The position numbers and the translations under genes are program-made. A model generated the notes under the pieces. That model was given only the letters and a program-made list of their open reading frames with translations. It did no database searches and was not told the origin of the DNA. Below are positions 25,718 through 34,500 of a stretch of 64,000 nt of DNA, in pieces (position 1 is the stretch's first letter; the number at the start of each line of letters is the position of its first letter). The DNA comes from Flavobacteriales bacterium CG_4_9_14_3_um_filter_40_17 (lineage in GTDB: Bacteria; Bacteroidota; Bacteroidia; Flavobacteriales; Flavobacteriaceae): the NCBI GenBank assembly GCA_002790195.1, contig PFUR01000012.1:25797-89796 (forward strand), read 5' to 3'.

Positions 25718-27103
25718 ATGAAAAAGGTTTTATTAACTACAATGCTTTTGATTTGTGCCGTCGGTTGTAAGAAAAATGACAAGGGCGAATTAGTTGGCGA
25801 CAAAGGAAAAAAATGGTATCCGGAAAAGCCTTTCGGCATGACCTTGGTACCCGGCGGAGCATTTACGATGGGTAAAGCAAACGAGGATATTTCAGGCGTT
25901 TCGGATGCGCCGCTTAAAACTGTAACTGTCCGTTCGTTCTACATGGACGAGACTGAAATTACCAACAGTGAGTACCGCCAGTTTGTAAACAGTGTGAGAG
26001 ACTCTATTGTTCGTTACAAATTGGCTGTGCTGGTTGATGAATTGGGCTATACTGATGCCAAGGCCAACCCGGTTGCACGGTACGGTTTTGGCGATGTGGA
26101 CACTACTGATTTATCCGTTTACGAAAAATACCGGCTAAAAAACTATTCCGGTATGGGCGAAACCGGATACGAAGGCAGAAGATTAAATAAAAAGATTGAA
26201 CTTGACTGGAAAACTTCTGATTATCCGGATGAGCATTATGCTGAAATTATGGATTCTCTTTATTTGCCTGAAGAAGAGATTTTCAATGGCAAAAGAACCA
26301 TCAATTGGGACAAAATCAGTTATGCTTACACATGGATGGACATAGAAGCTGCTGCCAAAGCCAAAGGCTCCAGAAAAGATTATATCAAAAAAGAAGTTGT
26401 CAAAATTTATCCCGACACGACTGTTTGGATTCGAGACTTTAACTTTTCTTACAACGAACCCATGCACAATGACTATTTTTGGCATGATGCATACAGCGAT
26501 TACCCGGTTGTCGGGGTAACTTGGAAACAAGCCAAAGCATTTGCCGCATGGCGTACCAACAACAAAAACGAATACCAAAGAAGGCGCAGGTTGCCCTTGG
26601 TAACAGACTTTCGTCTCCCGACAGAAGCTGAATGGGAATATGCTGCCCGTGGCGGTTTGGATGGAGCCGCTTATCCTTGGGGTGGGCCTTATACCAAAAA
26701 TGACCGCAACTGTTTTTATGCGAACTTCAAGCCACTCAGAGGAGATTATGCCGCAGACGATGCGCTTTATACCGTGGAAGCAAAATCTTATAAACCAAAT
26801 GACTACAATCTTTACAATATGGCGGGGAATGTTTCAGAATGGACTAACTCTACTTATGATGAATTTTCGTATGAATTAGTTTCTTCGATGAACCCCAATC
26901 TCACTGATTCTTCCAATCCCAGAAAAGTAATTCGCGGAGGATCATGGAAAGACGTTGCCTATTTTCTCCAAGTTAATACCCGTGATTACGAGTATGCCGA
27001 CTCCGCCCGCAGCTACATCGGATTTAGGACTGTGCAAGACTACAACGGGCAAAGCACCAATGCATTCGGTCCGCAAACCAGAATGCGCAAAAAAGGAAAA
27101 TAA
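25718..27103 (+). CDS. gldK: Type IX secretion / gliding motility lipoprotein GldK
   Basis: Outer-membrane-associated lipoprotein that forms the periplasmic ring of the type IX secretion system with GldN. The signal ends AVGC (Cys17). A formylglycine-generating-enzyme-like (FGE-sulfatase) domain covers most of the rest: MTLVPGGAFTMGKANED near the start, then RLPTEAEWEYAARGG, YNMAGNVSEWTNS and RKVIRGGSWKD. It has no sign of catalytic use here. A basic tail ends the protein. It is first of four co-oriented genes with gaps of 49, 52 and 12 bp. Confidence 0.96.
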   Translation: MKKVLLTTMLLICAVGCKKNDKGELVGDKGKKWYPEKPFGMTLVPGGAFTMGKANEDISGVSDAPLKTVTVRSFYMDETEITNSEYRQFVNSVRDSIVRYKLAVLVDELGYTDAKANPVARYGFGDVDTTDLSVYEKYRLKNYSGMGETGYEGRRLNKKIELDWKTSDYPDEHYAEIMDSLYLPEEEIFNGKRTINWDKISYAYTWMDIEAAAKAKGSRKDYIKKEVVKIYPDTTVWIRDFNFSYNEPMHNDYFWHDAYSDYPVVGVTWKQAKAFAAWRTNNKNEYQRRRRLPLVTDFRLPTEAEWEYAARGGLDGAAYPWGGPYTKNDRNCFYANFKPLRGDYAADDALYTVEAKSYKPNDYNLYNMAGNVSEWTNSTYDEFSYELVSSMNPNLTDSSNPRKVIRGGSWKDVAYFLQVNTRDYEYADSARSYIGFRTVQDYNGQSTNAFGPQTRMRKKGK

Positions 27104-27152
27104 TTTTTCAATCATATTAAAATAACTAATTAACCATCAAATTTTTATTATC

Positions 27153-27785
27153 ATGGCTTTACTTTCAAAACAACAAATGAATTTCGTTTACGGCATGGGT
27201 GCCGCTGTGGTTATTCTCGGTGCACTTTTCAAAATCCAACACTTTGAATTTGGATTTTTAACAGGAGGCTTGATGCTTACCTTCGGATTGGTTGTCGAAG
27301 CAGGCGTATTTGCACTTTCGGCTATTGATTCTGTTGACGAAGAATACGACTGGTCAATCGTTTACCCAGAATTAGCTAAAACAGGTAAGAAAAGCGATGA
27401 GCCTAAAGACGCACAAGGTATGCTTTCTCAAAAATTAGACAAAATCATGAAAGATGCCAACCTCGATTCCAACCTGATAGAGAGTTTGGGAAACAGCATC
27501 CGCAACTTTGAAGGTGCGGCAAGGCAAATCGCCCCTACCGCGGATTCTATGAATGCTACCAAGCGATACAGTGAAGAACTTTCTTTGGCTGCCGCGCAAA
27601 TGGAATCGCTCAACAGCCTGTATAAAGTACAACTCGAAAGTGCCAGCAGACAAGCGGTTATCAACGATGAGGTTGTCGAAAATGCCGACAAACTCAAAAA
27701 CCAATTGCAATCACTCACGGCCAATCTATCTTCGCTGAATTCTGTTTACGGCGGTATGCTATCGGCTATGAACAGTAAAAATTAA
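27153..27785 (+). CDS. gldL: Type IX secretion motor protein GldL
   Basis: Inner-membrane partner of GldM in the proton-driven motor that powers T9SS and gliding. Two helices are evident (about 11-27 and 34-56). Lys27 in LFKIQHFEFGF and Glu49 in GLVVEAGVF match the membrane-embedded charged residues reported as important in Flavobacterium GldL. The cytoplasmic remainder is helical with long coiled-coil stretches (about 85-205). 210 residues is normal. Confidence 0.96.
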   Translation: MALLSKQQMNFVYGMGAAVVILGALFKIQHFEFGFLTGGLMLTFGLVVEAGVFALSAIDSVDEEYDWSIVYPELAKTGKKSDEPKDAQGMLSQKLDKIMKDANLDSNLIESLGNSIRNFEGAARQIAPTADSMNATKRYSEELSLAAAQMESLNSLYKVQLESASRQAVINDEVVENADKLKNQLQSLTANLSSLNSVYGGMLSAMNSKN

Positions 27786-27837
27786 ACCATTCCATTAGGG
27801 TTTTATTAAATCAATTTATTAAACAAAAAACTAAAGA

Positions 27838-29391
27838 ATGGCATCAGCTAAACTATCACCAAGGCAAAAGATGATTAACCTCATGTATCTGGTTTTCATC
27901 GCCATGTTGGCACTCAACGTATCAAAAGAAGTCATTTCGGCTTTTGGCGTGATGAACGAACGACTGGAAGAATCCAATACGGCAACTTCTTCGCGCAACG
28001 ATATTTTTATGGCCGGATTGGAACTCAAAGCGCAAGAACAACCCGCTAAATACGCAGGTTTAAGAGATAAATCAAAAAAGATAAATGTACTGACAGATGA
28101 ATTTAACGATTACATTGAAAATCTAAAAATAGCTGCTAAAAAAACGGTCAAAGATCCAAAAGATTATGAGGTGATGGACAAAGCCAACTTTTTGGACGAA
28201 CGATTCTTTAACGGCGACCGGCTCGAAAAAAAAGGAAAGGAATTCTTACAAAAAATGGCTGACTACAAGAACGGCGTAGCTTCCATATTGGGCGAAAACT
28301 ATCCGGATATTCAAGCTGATATTAACAAAAAATTTTCTACCGAAACTGTACCAAACAGGGATGGAAAAAAAATCGAATACCTGTCTTATCACTACAAGGG
28401 ATTTCCTTTGATAGCTTCCATTGCCAAGTTTTCTCAGCTTCAGGCCGATGCCAAAAATGCGGAGTACCAAATCTTGTCAAGAATGTTGCAAGGCGAATTG
28501 ACAGAGCAAGTCGATTTAAACAACTTTAAAACACTGCTTGACAGCAAAAAATCAGCATACTACCAAGGTGAGACTTTTAATGGTGAAATTGTAGTCGGTA
28601 AGATAGATAGTGTTTCTCAACCTGACAGGGTAGAAATTTTGTTAGATGGAAGGCCTTTGGTAAAAGACAGAGACTTTGTTTTAAGAGGGGGTATTGTACA
28701 ATTGAAAGTTCCATCCGGAAATGCAGGTGACCACAAAATAACCGGCACCTTGTTTTTTCAACAAGATGGAAAAGAGGCTAAAGTTTCAGTTGACCAGATA
28801 TATTCGGTCATAGAAAAACCAAAAGAAGCGATTATCTCTGCAGACAAAATGAACGTTGTTTACCGTGGGGTTGACAACCCTATGACTATTTCCATAGCCG
28901 GGATTGCAGCAAACAAAATTAACGCTAATGCGACAGGTCTCAATCGCGTCAGTGGTTCTGCATACGTCATGCGCCCTGGGGCAGGCAGGGCGGTAACCAT
29001 CAACGTGGTTGGCGAAATAGACGGTCAAAAAATCCCGACCTCAAAAGAGTTTAGGATCAAAGACATCCCACGCCCAACCGGAACCATCCGAGGCGAGGAT
29101 GGCAATGTCCAAATGCAACGCAACAGCCTTGAAATTTCAACTATTGGTGCTCAGCTTTTTGACTTTGACTTTGATTTAACCCTCAATGTAACCGGGTTCA
29201 AGTTCAAAGTGCCGAGCCAACCTACTATTCAGGTTGCCGGAAACAAACTCGATGCACGCGCTAAAAGTGCTTTGAGCAGAGCCGTTAAAGGCGATATCGT
29301 ACAAATTTTTGATATACAGGCCAATTTGGCCGGCAACAGTTCATACTTGCTTAAAAAGATTTCGCCTGTATTGATCGAGTTGACAAACTAA
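27838..29391 (+). CDS. gldM: Type IX secretion motor protein GldM
   Basis: Inner-membrane protein with one N-terminal helix (about 14-34, MINLMYLVFIAMLALNVS) and a large periplasmic arm of four domains that reaches the GldK/GldN ring. Arg9 in LSPRQK corresponds to the conserved N-terminal Arg implicated in the GldLM motor. The periplasmic part begins with a helical domain and continues as beta-rich domains (for example RPTGTIRGEDGNVQMQRNSL). 517 residues matches the family. Third gene of gldKLMN. Confidence 0.96.
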   Translation: MASAKLSPRQKMINLMYLVFIAMLALNVSKEVISAFGVMNERLEESNTATSSRNDIFMAGLELKAQEQPAKYAGLRDKSKKINVLTDEFNDYIENLKIAAKKTVKDPKDYEVMDKANFLDERFFNGDRLEKKGKEFLQKMADYKNGVASILGENYPDIQADINKKFSTETVPNRDGKKIEYLSYHYKGFPLIASIAKFSQLQADAKNAEYQILSRMLQGELTEQVDLNNFKTLLDSKKSAYYQGETFNGEIVVGKIDSVSQPDRVEILLDGRPLVKDRDFVLRGGIVQLKVPSGNAGDHKITGTLFFQQDGKEAKVSVDQIYSVIEKPKEAIISADKMNVVYRGVDNPMTISIAGIAANKINANATGLNRVSGSAYVMRPGAGRAVTINVVGEIDGQKIPTSKEFRIKDIPRPTGTIRGEDGNVQMQRNSLEISTIGAQLFDFDFDLTLNVTGFKFKVPSQPTIQVAGNKLDARAKSALSRAVKGDIVQIFDIQANLAGNSSYLLKKISPVLIELTN

Positions 29392-29403
29392 AAAACTCAT
29401 GCC

Positions 29404-30297
29404 ATGAATGTGCTAAAGAAATCGATTTGTTTTTGTTTGCTTCTGCTTTCAGGAAATGCCCTGATTGCGCAAGCTCATCTTCTCAATGCCTACACACCCG
29501 AGGAGGCTCAGATGATGCAAGAATTGGATAATATGGAAGATTATAAGCCCCTCGATTTTGGCTACATCGACAACCGCGATGTGCTTTGGTCCAAAACCGT
29601 TTGGGAAATTGTCGATTTGGATGAACGTGTAAACTTCCCATACTATTTCCCCGTTGATTCCGTAAACATGGATCCTTCTAGGAAATCCCTCTTCAATGTA
29701 ATGCTCGATGGCATCAAAGAAGGAACCATTGCCGATGTTTATGTGGACAGTTATTTTAAAGAAAGATTGTCTTACGATGATATTTTGAAAACTTTGACAG
29801 CCATTGACACCACCGACTTGGGTAAGGAACAGATTAATGCGGGAGAAGCATTGTCTGCCGAATATATTGACAAAAAAGAGATTACTTCTTACAATATAGA
29901 AGAATACCATATCAAAGGAATTTGGTATTTCGACAAACGCTTGGGCGAACTTAAATACAGAATTCTTGGAATTGCACCTGTTTCAGCGGACGTAAATTTT
30001 TTGAATGACGATTCGGAAACTTCGTTGGTCGAATTGTTTTGGGTCTGGTACCCGAGTGCACGCGAAACGCTACACCAAGCCAAAGTATTCAATGGTGATA
30101 ACACCGCCAGCCCGTTTGATTTTGACCGTTTGTTGATTTCTCGAAGATTCAATGGCATTATTTATCGGGAAGATAATATGTATGGGAACAGAAACGTAAA
30201 AGACTATGTAACAGACAATGCACTGATGCAACTACTCGAATCGGATCGCATCAAAGAAAGCGTCCGAAACATCGAAATGGATATGTGGAATTATTAG
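29404..30297 (+). CDS. gldN: Type IX secretion ring protein GldN
   Basis: Periplasmic ring component with GldK. A signal peptide (cut near IAQ-A, about residue 22) is followed by NRDVLWSKTVWEIVDLDERVNFPYYFP-type sequence, the recognised GldN opening. LVELFWVWYPSARETLHQAKVF and FDRLLISRRFNGIIYREDNMY are also typical. It starts 12 bp after gldM and is followed 25 bp on by a terminator, closing the operon. Confidence 0.95.
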   Translation: MNVLKKSICFCLLLLSGNALIAQAHLLNAYTPEEAQMMQELDNMEDYKPLDFGYIDNRDVLWSKTVWEIVDLDERVNFPYYFPVDSVNMDPSRKSLFNVMLDGIKEGTIADVYVDSYFKERLSYDDILKTLTAIDTTDLGKEQINAGEALSAEYIDKKEITSYNIEEYHIKGIWYFDKRLGELKYRILGIAPVSADVNFLNDDSETSLVELFWVWYPSARETLHQAKVFNGDNTASPFDFDRLLISRRFNGIIYREDNMYGNRNVKDYVTDNALMQLLESDRIKESVRNIEMDMWNY

Positions 30298-30314
30298 TTC
30301 CGCAAAATAAAGAC

Positions 30315-30322
30315 TACCTTTG
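30315..30322 (+). promoter_or_regulatory. Candidate -7 box for the FAD oxidoreductase gene
   Basis: TACCTTTG matches TAnnTTTG. It lies directly before the gldN terminator stem, 27 nt before the ATG. There is no convincing -33 element. Confidence 0.25.
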
Positions 30323-30349
30323 ACCCTTGCCAAAAACGAGGGTTTTTTT
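30323..30349 (+). terminator. Intrinsic terminator of gldKLMN
   Basis: ACCCTTG (30323-30329) pairs with CGAGGGT (30337-30343; one G:T pair) around a 7-nt loop and is followed by seven T (30343-30349). The ATG of the next gene begins at the very next base. Confidence 0.75.
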
Positions 30350-31414
30350 ATGAAAAAGTTTGACTTTCTAATCGTTGGGCTCGGCCTTTCGGGTATCTCT
30401 TTTTGTGAACAATTAGAAGCCGGGGGGCATTCTTTTTTGGTTTATGAAAAAGGAACTGACGCGAGTGCATCGACCGTAGCCGGAGGCCTTTACAACCCTG
30501 TCGTGCTAAAAAAATTCACGCCTATTTGGAACGCTACCGAGCAATCAAAAACAGCCCTTACCTTTTACACGCGATTGGAACAGAAATTGCAAACGCAATT
30601 GGATTATAAATTGCCCGTACTGAGAAAATTGGCAAACGCTCGAGAGGGAGAGCTTTGGAAAGAAGCCAGTCAAAAAGAAACCCTGAAAGAATTCCTCGAT
30701 TCAGAAGTGCTTTTAAATGACAATCCGCACATCCTTGCAGAATTTGGTTTTGGAAAAGTGAAACATACCGGACGAATAGACACAGGCAAACTGCTTATAG
30801 CCTATGCAGATTATCTGAGGTCAAAACAACTGTTGGTTCAAGAGAAAATCGAATATACCAACATAAAACACACTTCCTATGGCGTTATTTACCATAATAA
30901 AGTATATCGGTTTGTCGTGTTTTGCGAAGGCTGCGGTCTGCTCAAAAACCCATTTTTCAATTATCTGCCATTGATAGAAAACAAGGGCGAACTGCTTCAG
31001 ATATTCGCACCCGGGCTACAACTCGAAAAAATATTGAAAGGTCCGATTTTTATTATCCCAATCAAGAAGGATCGCTATTTGGCAGGAACTACCTACGATC
31101 ACCAATTCACCAACCGATTGCCTACTGCTGAGTCTAAAAATCTTATCATTTCAAAATTAAAAACAATGGTAGATTGCGAATTTACGGTTGAAGACCACTT
31201 TCTCGGTTTCAGGCCTACCGTGCTTGACCGAAGGCCATTACTTGGTAAACATCCGATACAAACCAGATTGGCGTTGTTAAACGGAATGGGTACGCGCGGC
31301 GTATTGCTAGCACCATCTATGGCAAAAAACTTGTATTGTTATTTGTTGTTTGATATACCCCTAGACAAAGAAATAGATATCAGAAGATACGAAAAACGAC
31401 TGAAGCGAGATTAA
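30350..31414 (+). CDS. FAD-dependent oxidoreductase (D-amino-acid/glycine oxidase-like)
   Basis: Rossmann FAD-binding motif at the N-terminus (FLIVGLGLSGISF, GxGxxG), then STVAGGLYNPVVLKKF in the position used by DAO-family enzymes. GFRPTVLDRRPLLGKHP and LNGMGTRGVLLAPSMA close the FAD domain near the end. The substrate is unknown; a secondary amine or amino acid is likely for the fold. The start at 30350 (MKKFDFLIVG) is preferred; the frame extends 10 codons further up through the terminator, which is unlikely. It ends 4 bp into the convergent DUF983 gene. Confidence 0.8.
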   Translation: MKKFDFLIVGLGLSGISFCEQLEAGGHSFLVYEKGTDASASTVAGGLYNPVVLKKFTPIWNATEQSKTALTFYTRLEQKLQTQLDYKLPVLRKLANAREGELWKEASQKETLKEFLDSEVLLNDNPHILAEFGFGKVKHTGRIDTGKLLIAYADYLRSKQLLVQEKIEYTNIKHTSYGVIYHNKVYRFVVFCEGCGLLKNPFFNYLPLIENKGELLQIFAPGLQLEKILKGPIFIIPIKKDRYLAGTTYDHQFTNRLPTAESKNLIISKLKTMVDCEFTVEDHFLGFRPTVLDRRPLLGKHPIQTRLALLNGMGTRGVLLAPSMAKNLYCYLLFDIPLDKEIDIRRYEKRLKRD

Positions 31415-31788
31415 TCTCCCTGGTATTTTATAAATATATTAATCCAAATATTTCTTGAAACCCTTAAAATAAAAGGCAGTAGGACAATCATCCCAACAAA
31501 AATTGAAATAAATGAAGTCAATAACGACAAGCCCAATATTAAAAAAGTAATAACAAAAATAGCCGTTGCAATCGCCACGCCAACTGCGTAACTCACATAC
31601 ATAGAACCATAAAAAAAAGAGGGCTCTATCATGTATTTCAAATGACAATGACTACACTTCTTACGCATTTTCAAAGTTTCAGACAAATGATATGGATTGT
31701 TGTCCTCATACATCGACTCATTTTGACATTTCGGACAACTTCCTGTTAAAATGCTATTTAGTTTCGTCCCTTTTTTTAACATTTGCAA
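31411..31788 (-). CDS. DUF983 membrane protein with zinc-ribbon
   Basis: 125 residues. The N-terminal CPKCQNES and CSHCHLKY form a four-Cys zinc ribbon (about 18-50). Two membrane helices follow (about 66-88 and 91-112). The pattern is that of DUF983, common in Bacteroidota and Proteobacteria, and of unknown function. Met1 or Met3 may start it. It converges on the FAD oxidoreductase with a 4-bp overlap. Confidence 0.85.
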   Translation of the reverse strand: MQMLKKGTKLNSILTGSCPKCQNESMYEDNNPYHLSETLKMRKKCSHCHLKYMIEPSFFYGSMYVSYAVGVAIATAIFVITFLILGLSLLTSFISIFVGMIVLLPFILRVSRNIWINIFIKYQGD

Positions 31789-31817
31789 AAAAATTTAAAA
31801 TCACGTTTTTCGGTTTG

Positions 31818-31825
31818 CAAAAATA
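31818..31825 (-). promoter_or_regulatory. Candidate -7 box for the DUF983 gene
   Basis: Minus-strand TATTTTTG, 29 nt before the start. The nearest TTG is only 14 bp upstream, shorter than usual. Confidence 0.3.
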
Positions 31826-31865
31826 GTCTTTTTAAAAACCAATCGTGTAACATCAGTCACATAAA

Positions 31866-33773
31866 ATGCTCAACGTACACAACCTGACCGTTTCCTTTTC
31901 GGGAACAAACCTTTTTGAGGGAATCACTTTTAAGTTAGATGCCGGAGACCGCGTGGGTTTGGTCGGTAAAAATGGCGCAGGTAAATCGACCCTCCTGAAA
32001 GTTTTGGCAGGCGATTTTGCACCCGACGGGGGTGCAATTGCTACCGATAAATCACTCAGAATGGGATTCCTGCGACAAGACATCGATTTTGTTCCCGGAA
32101 GAACTGTTCTCGAAGAAGCCTACCAGGCTTTCACGGAAATCAAATCCATCGAACAAAAATTGCACTACATCAATGAGCAGCTCGTCAGTCGAACCGATTA
32201 TGAAAGTGAAGGATATCATCAGCTAATGGTCGATTTAAGCGATTTTACTCACCGTTTCGACCTCATCGGGGGATATAACTACGAAGGCGATGCCGAACGT
32301 ATTTTGCTGGGACTGGGTTTCAAACGAACTGATTTCGAAAAAATTACCGACACTTTTTCAGGCGGGTGGCGCATGCGTATAGAGTTGGCCAAACTCTTGC
32401 TTCAGAAAAATGATGTACTGCTTTTAGATGAGCCGACCAACCACTTAGACATCGAATCGATTATTTGGTTGGAACAATTTTTGAAAAATTTTTCGGGCGT
32501 AGTTGTCATCGTTTCACACGACAAAATGTTTTTGGACAACGTGACCAACCGAACCATCGAAATATCGCTGGGAAGGATTTACGATTACAACAAACCCTAT
32601 TCGGAATATCTGATCCTGCGACAAGAAATCCGCCAACTACAGCTCAATTCGCAAAAAAATCAAGATAAGCAAATTCAGCAAACGGAGAAATTGATAGAAA
32701 AATTCCGAGCCAAAGCTTCCAAAGCTTCTATGGCACAATCGCTGATTAAAAAATTGGATAAAATAGACCGCATCGAGGTGGACGAGGAAGATAACAGTGT
32801 GATGAACATTCGGTTTTCGGTATCTGTTCAACCGGGTCGGGTGGTGGTTGAAGCCAATCATGTAGGCAAGAGTTATGGTGATAATCAGGTTTTGGAGGAT
32901 GTCAGTATCTTGATTGAGCGCGGGAGCAAAACGGCTTTTGTGGGTCAAAACGGCATGGGAAAATCGACTTTTGCCAAGATTATCGTAAATGAAATATCGC
33001 ACAAAGGCACTTCAAAGCTGGGCCACAATGTACATATCGGGTATTTTGCACAGAATCAAGCAGAATATTTGGATGGCGAAATTACCTTGCTCGAAACCAT
33101 GGAACATGCCGCAACAGATTCTAATCGGAGCAGGGTGCGCGACATGCTGGGCGCATTTCTCTTCAGAGGCGATGAAGTAGAGAAAAAAGTAAAAGTTCTT
33201 TCGGGTGGCGAAAGAAACAGGTTGGCACTGTGCAAGATGCTTCTGCAGCCCATCAATGTGTTGGTGATGGACGAACCCACCAACCACTTGGACATCAAAT
33301 CGAAAAACGTATTAAAACAAGCGCTACAAAAATTTGACGGTACCTTGATACTCATTTCCCATGACCGCGATTTTTTACAAGGACTGACCAATAAAGTCTA
33401 TGAATTTAAAGACCTTAAAATCAAAGAATATTTGGGGGATATCAACTTCTTCCTCGAACAACGCAAAGCGGCAGATTTCAGAGAGATAGAACTGAAAAAA
33501 GTGGCTGCACCCCAAAAGATAAAATCCATTAAGGCACAGCCTGTCGATTCCGAAGCGCAAAAAGAGCAAAAAAAACAGCAGAAACAGCTGCAAAACATCG
33601 AAGGGGAAATTGAACAATTAGAAAATGGAATCGCCTCGTTAAACAAAAAAATTGCTTCGGCGCAAGAACAGGGACGTGCGTTGAACCAGCATGATTTCGA
33701 AGAATTGGAGAAAAAACAAACCCGCCTCGCAAGCCTGATGGAGCAATGGGAAGAAATACAAAGTAATCACTAA
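31866..33773 (+). CDS. ABC-F family ATPase
   Basis: Soluble protein of 635 residues with two ABC domains and no membrane part. First: GKNGAGKSTLLKVL, FSGGWRMRIELAKLLL, LLLDEPTNHLD. Second: GQNGMGKSTFAKI, LSGGERNRLALCKMLL, LVMDEPTNHLD. Between them lies a helical linker of about 80 residues, the ribosome-facing arm of ABC-F factors. A coiled-coil tail (about 545-635) resembles the Uup/YdiF branch. ABC-F proteins act on the ribosome in translation control or antibiotic protection; which applies here cannot be decided. Confidence 0.92.
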   Translation: MLNVHNLTVSFSGTNLFEGITFKLDAGDRVGLVGKNGAGKSTLLKVLAGDFAPDGGAIATDKSLRMGFLRQDIDFVPGRTVLEEAYQAFTEIKSIEQKLHYINEQLVSRTDYESEGYHQLMVDLSDFTHRFDLIGGYNYEGDAERILLGLGFKRTDFEKITDTFSGGWRMRIELAKLLLQKNDVLLLDEPTNHLDIESIIWLEQFLKNFSGVVVIVSHDKMFLDNVTNRTIEISLGRIYDYNKPYSEYLILRQEIRQLQLNSQKNQDKQIQQTEKLIEKFRAKASKASMAQSLIKKLDKIDRIEVDEEDNSVMNIRFSVSVQPGRVVVEANHVGKSYGDNQVLEDVSILIERGSKTAFVGQNGMGKSTFAKIIVNEISHKGTSKLGHNVHIGYFAQNQAEYLDGEITLLETMEHAATDSNRSRVRDMLGAFLFRGDEVEKKVKVLSGGERNRLALCKMLLQPINVLVMDEPTNHLDIKSKNVLKQALQKFDGTLILISHDRDFLQGLTNKVYEFKDLKIKEYLGDINFFLEQRKAADFREIELKKVAAPQKIKSIKAQPVDSEAQKEQKKQQKQLQNIEGEIEQLENGIASLNKKIASAQEQGRALNQHDFEELEKKQTRLASLMEQWEEIQSNH

Positions 33774-33838
33774 TTTGAAAATGTAACTATTTGAAAATGT
33801 AGCGATTTTGAAATGTACTGATTTGAAAATGTGGAAAT
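33773..33838. repeat. Tandem 16-bp repeat, four imperfect copies
   Basis: Units begin at 33773, 33789, 33805 and 33821, with core ATTTGAAAATGTANNN; copies 1, 2 and 4 share ATTTGAAAATGT exactly. It starts at the stop codon of the ABC-F gene. A further relic with GTGTCAATTTTCAAAT, including the reverse complement of the core, follows to about 33860. I recall similar ATTTGAAAATG arrays between genes of other Flavobacteriia. Confidence 0.8.
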
Positions 33839-33863
33839 GTGAATGTGTCAATTTTCAAATTAT

Positions 33864-34328
33864 CTAAACTCCCATCGAAAAAGCCGTCGTGTTTTTAACT
33901 TCGCTGATCATAAACGAACTATGTGTGCTGCCAATGTGTTGCAAAGTAGTCAATTTGGTAACCATAAAATTCCGGTATTCTTCCATACTGCCGACACTTA
34001 TTTTCAAAATATAATCGTAGTCGCCGCTCACGTGGAAACACTCCAAAACCTCATTTAACAAAACCACTTCACTTTCAAATTTTGTCAGGTACTCTTTGGT
34101 GTGCTGTACGAGTTTGATGTGGCAAAAAACCACGAAGCCTTTGCTAATTTTTTTCCGGTCTAACAGGGCAACATAACTTGAAATTACCCCTTCCCTTTCT
34201 AATTTTTTAATTCTTTCATACACCGCCGTCGAAGACAGTTCTAAACGCATAGAAAGTTCCTTGATCGTTTTTTTTGCATCAGCCTGAAGTAGGTTTAATA
34301 ACTTTCTGTCGGTGTCATCTAAAATCAT
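33864..34328 (-). CDS. Lrp/AsnC family transcriptional regulator
   Basis: 154 residues: an N-terminal helix-turn-helix (LLNLLQADAKKTIKELSMRLELSSTAVYERIKKLEREGVI, shown across about 9-48) and a C-terminal ligand-binding RAM/ACT domain with CFHVSGDYDYILKISVG, the typical effector site. It is divergent from the PLP enzyme at 34501 across a 172-bp AT-rich gap, suggesting it controls that gene and itself in response to an amino acid. Confidence 0.92.
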   Translation of the reverse strand: MILDDTDRKLLNLLQADAKKTIKELSMRLELSSTAVYERIKKLEREGVISSYVALLDRKKISKGFVVFCHIKLVQHTKEYLTKFESEVVLLNEVLECFHVSGDYDYILKISVGSMEEYRNFMVTKLTTLQHIGSTHSSFMISEVKNTTAFSMGV

Positions 34329-34372
34329 AAGTTGTCTCCAATAAATTTTCTAAACTAATCCAAATCAAGAGG

Positions 34373-34380
34373 CAAATTTA
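34373..34380 (-). promoter_or_regulatory. Candidate -7 box for the Lrp-family gene
   Basis: Minus-strand TAAATTTG, 44 nt before the start. No clear -33. The divergent gap 34329-34500 is very AT-rich and holds several short palindromic A/T stretches that an Lrp protein could bind, but no single operator stands out. Confidence 0.3.
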
Positions 34381-34500
34381 GATTTATTTTCTTATAATAT
34401 TTACATAATTAATATAATGTTCTACAATATGAATATTTAACAGATTTTAAAACTAAATAATAAGATATTTGACTTGATATTTATCATAAAATCAAACTTC

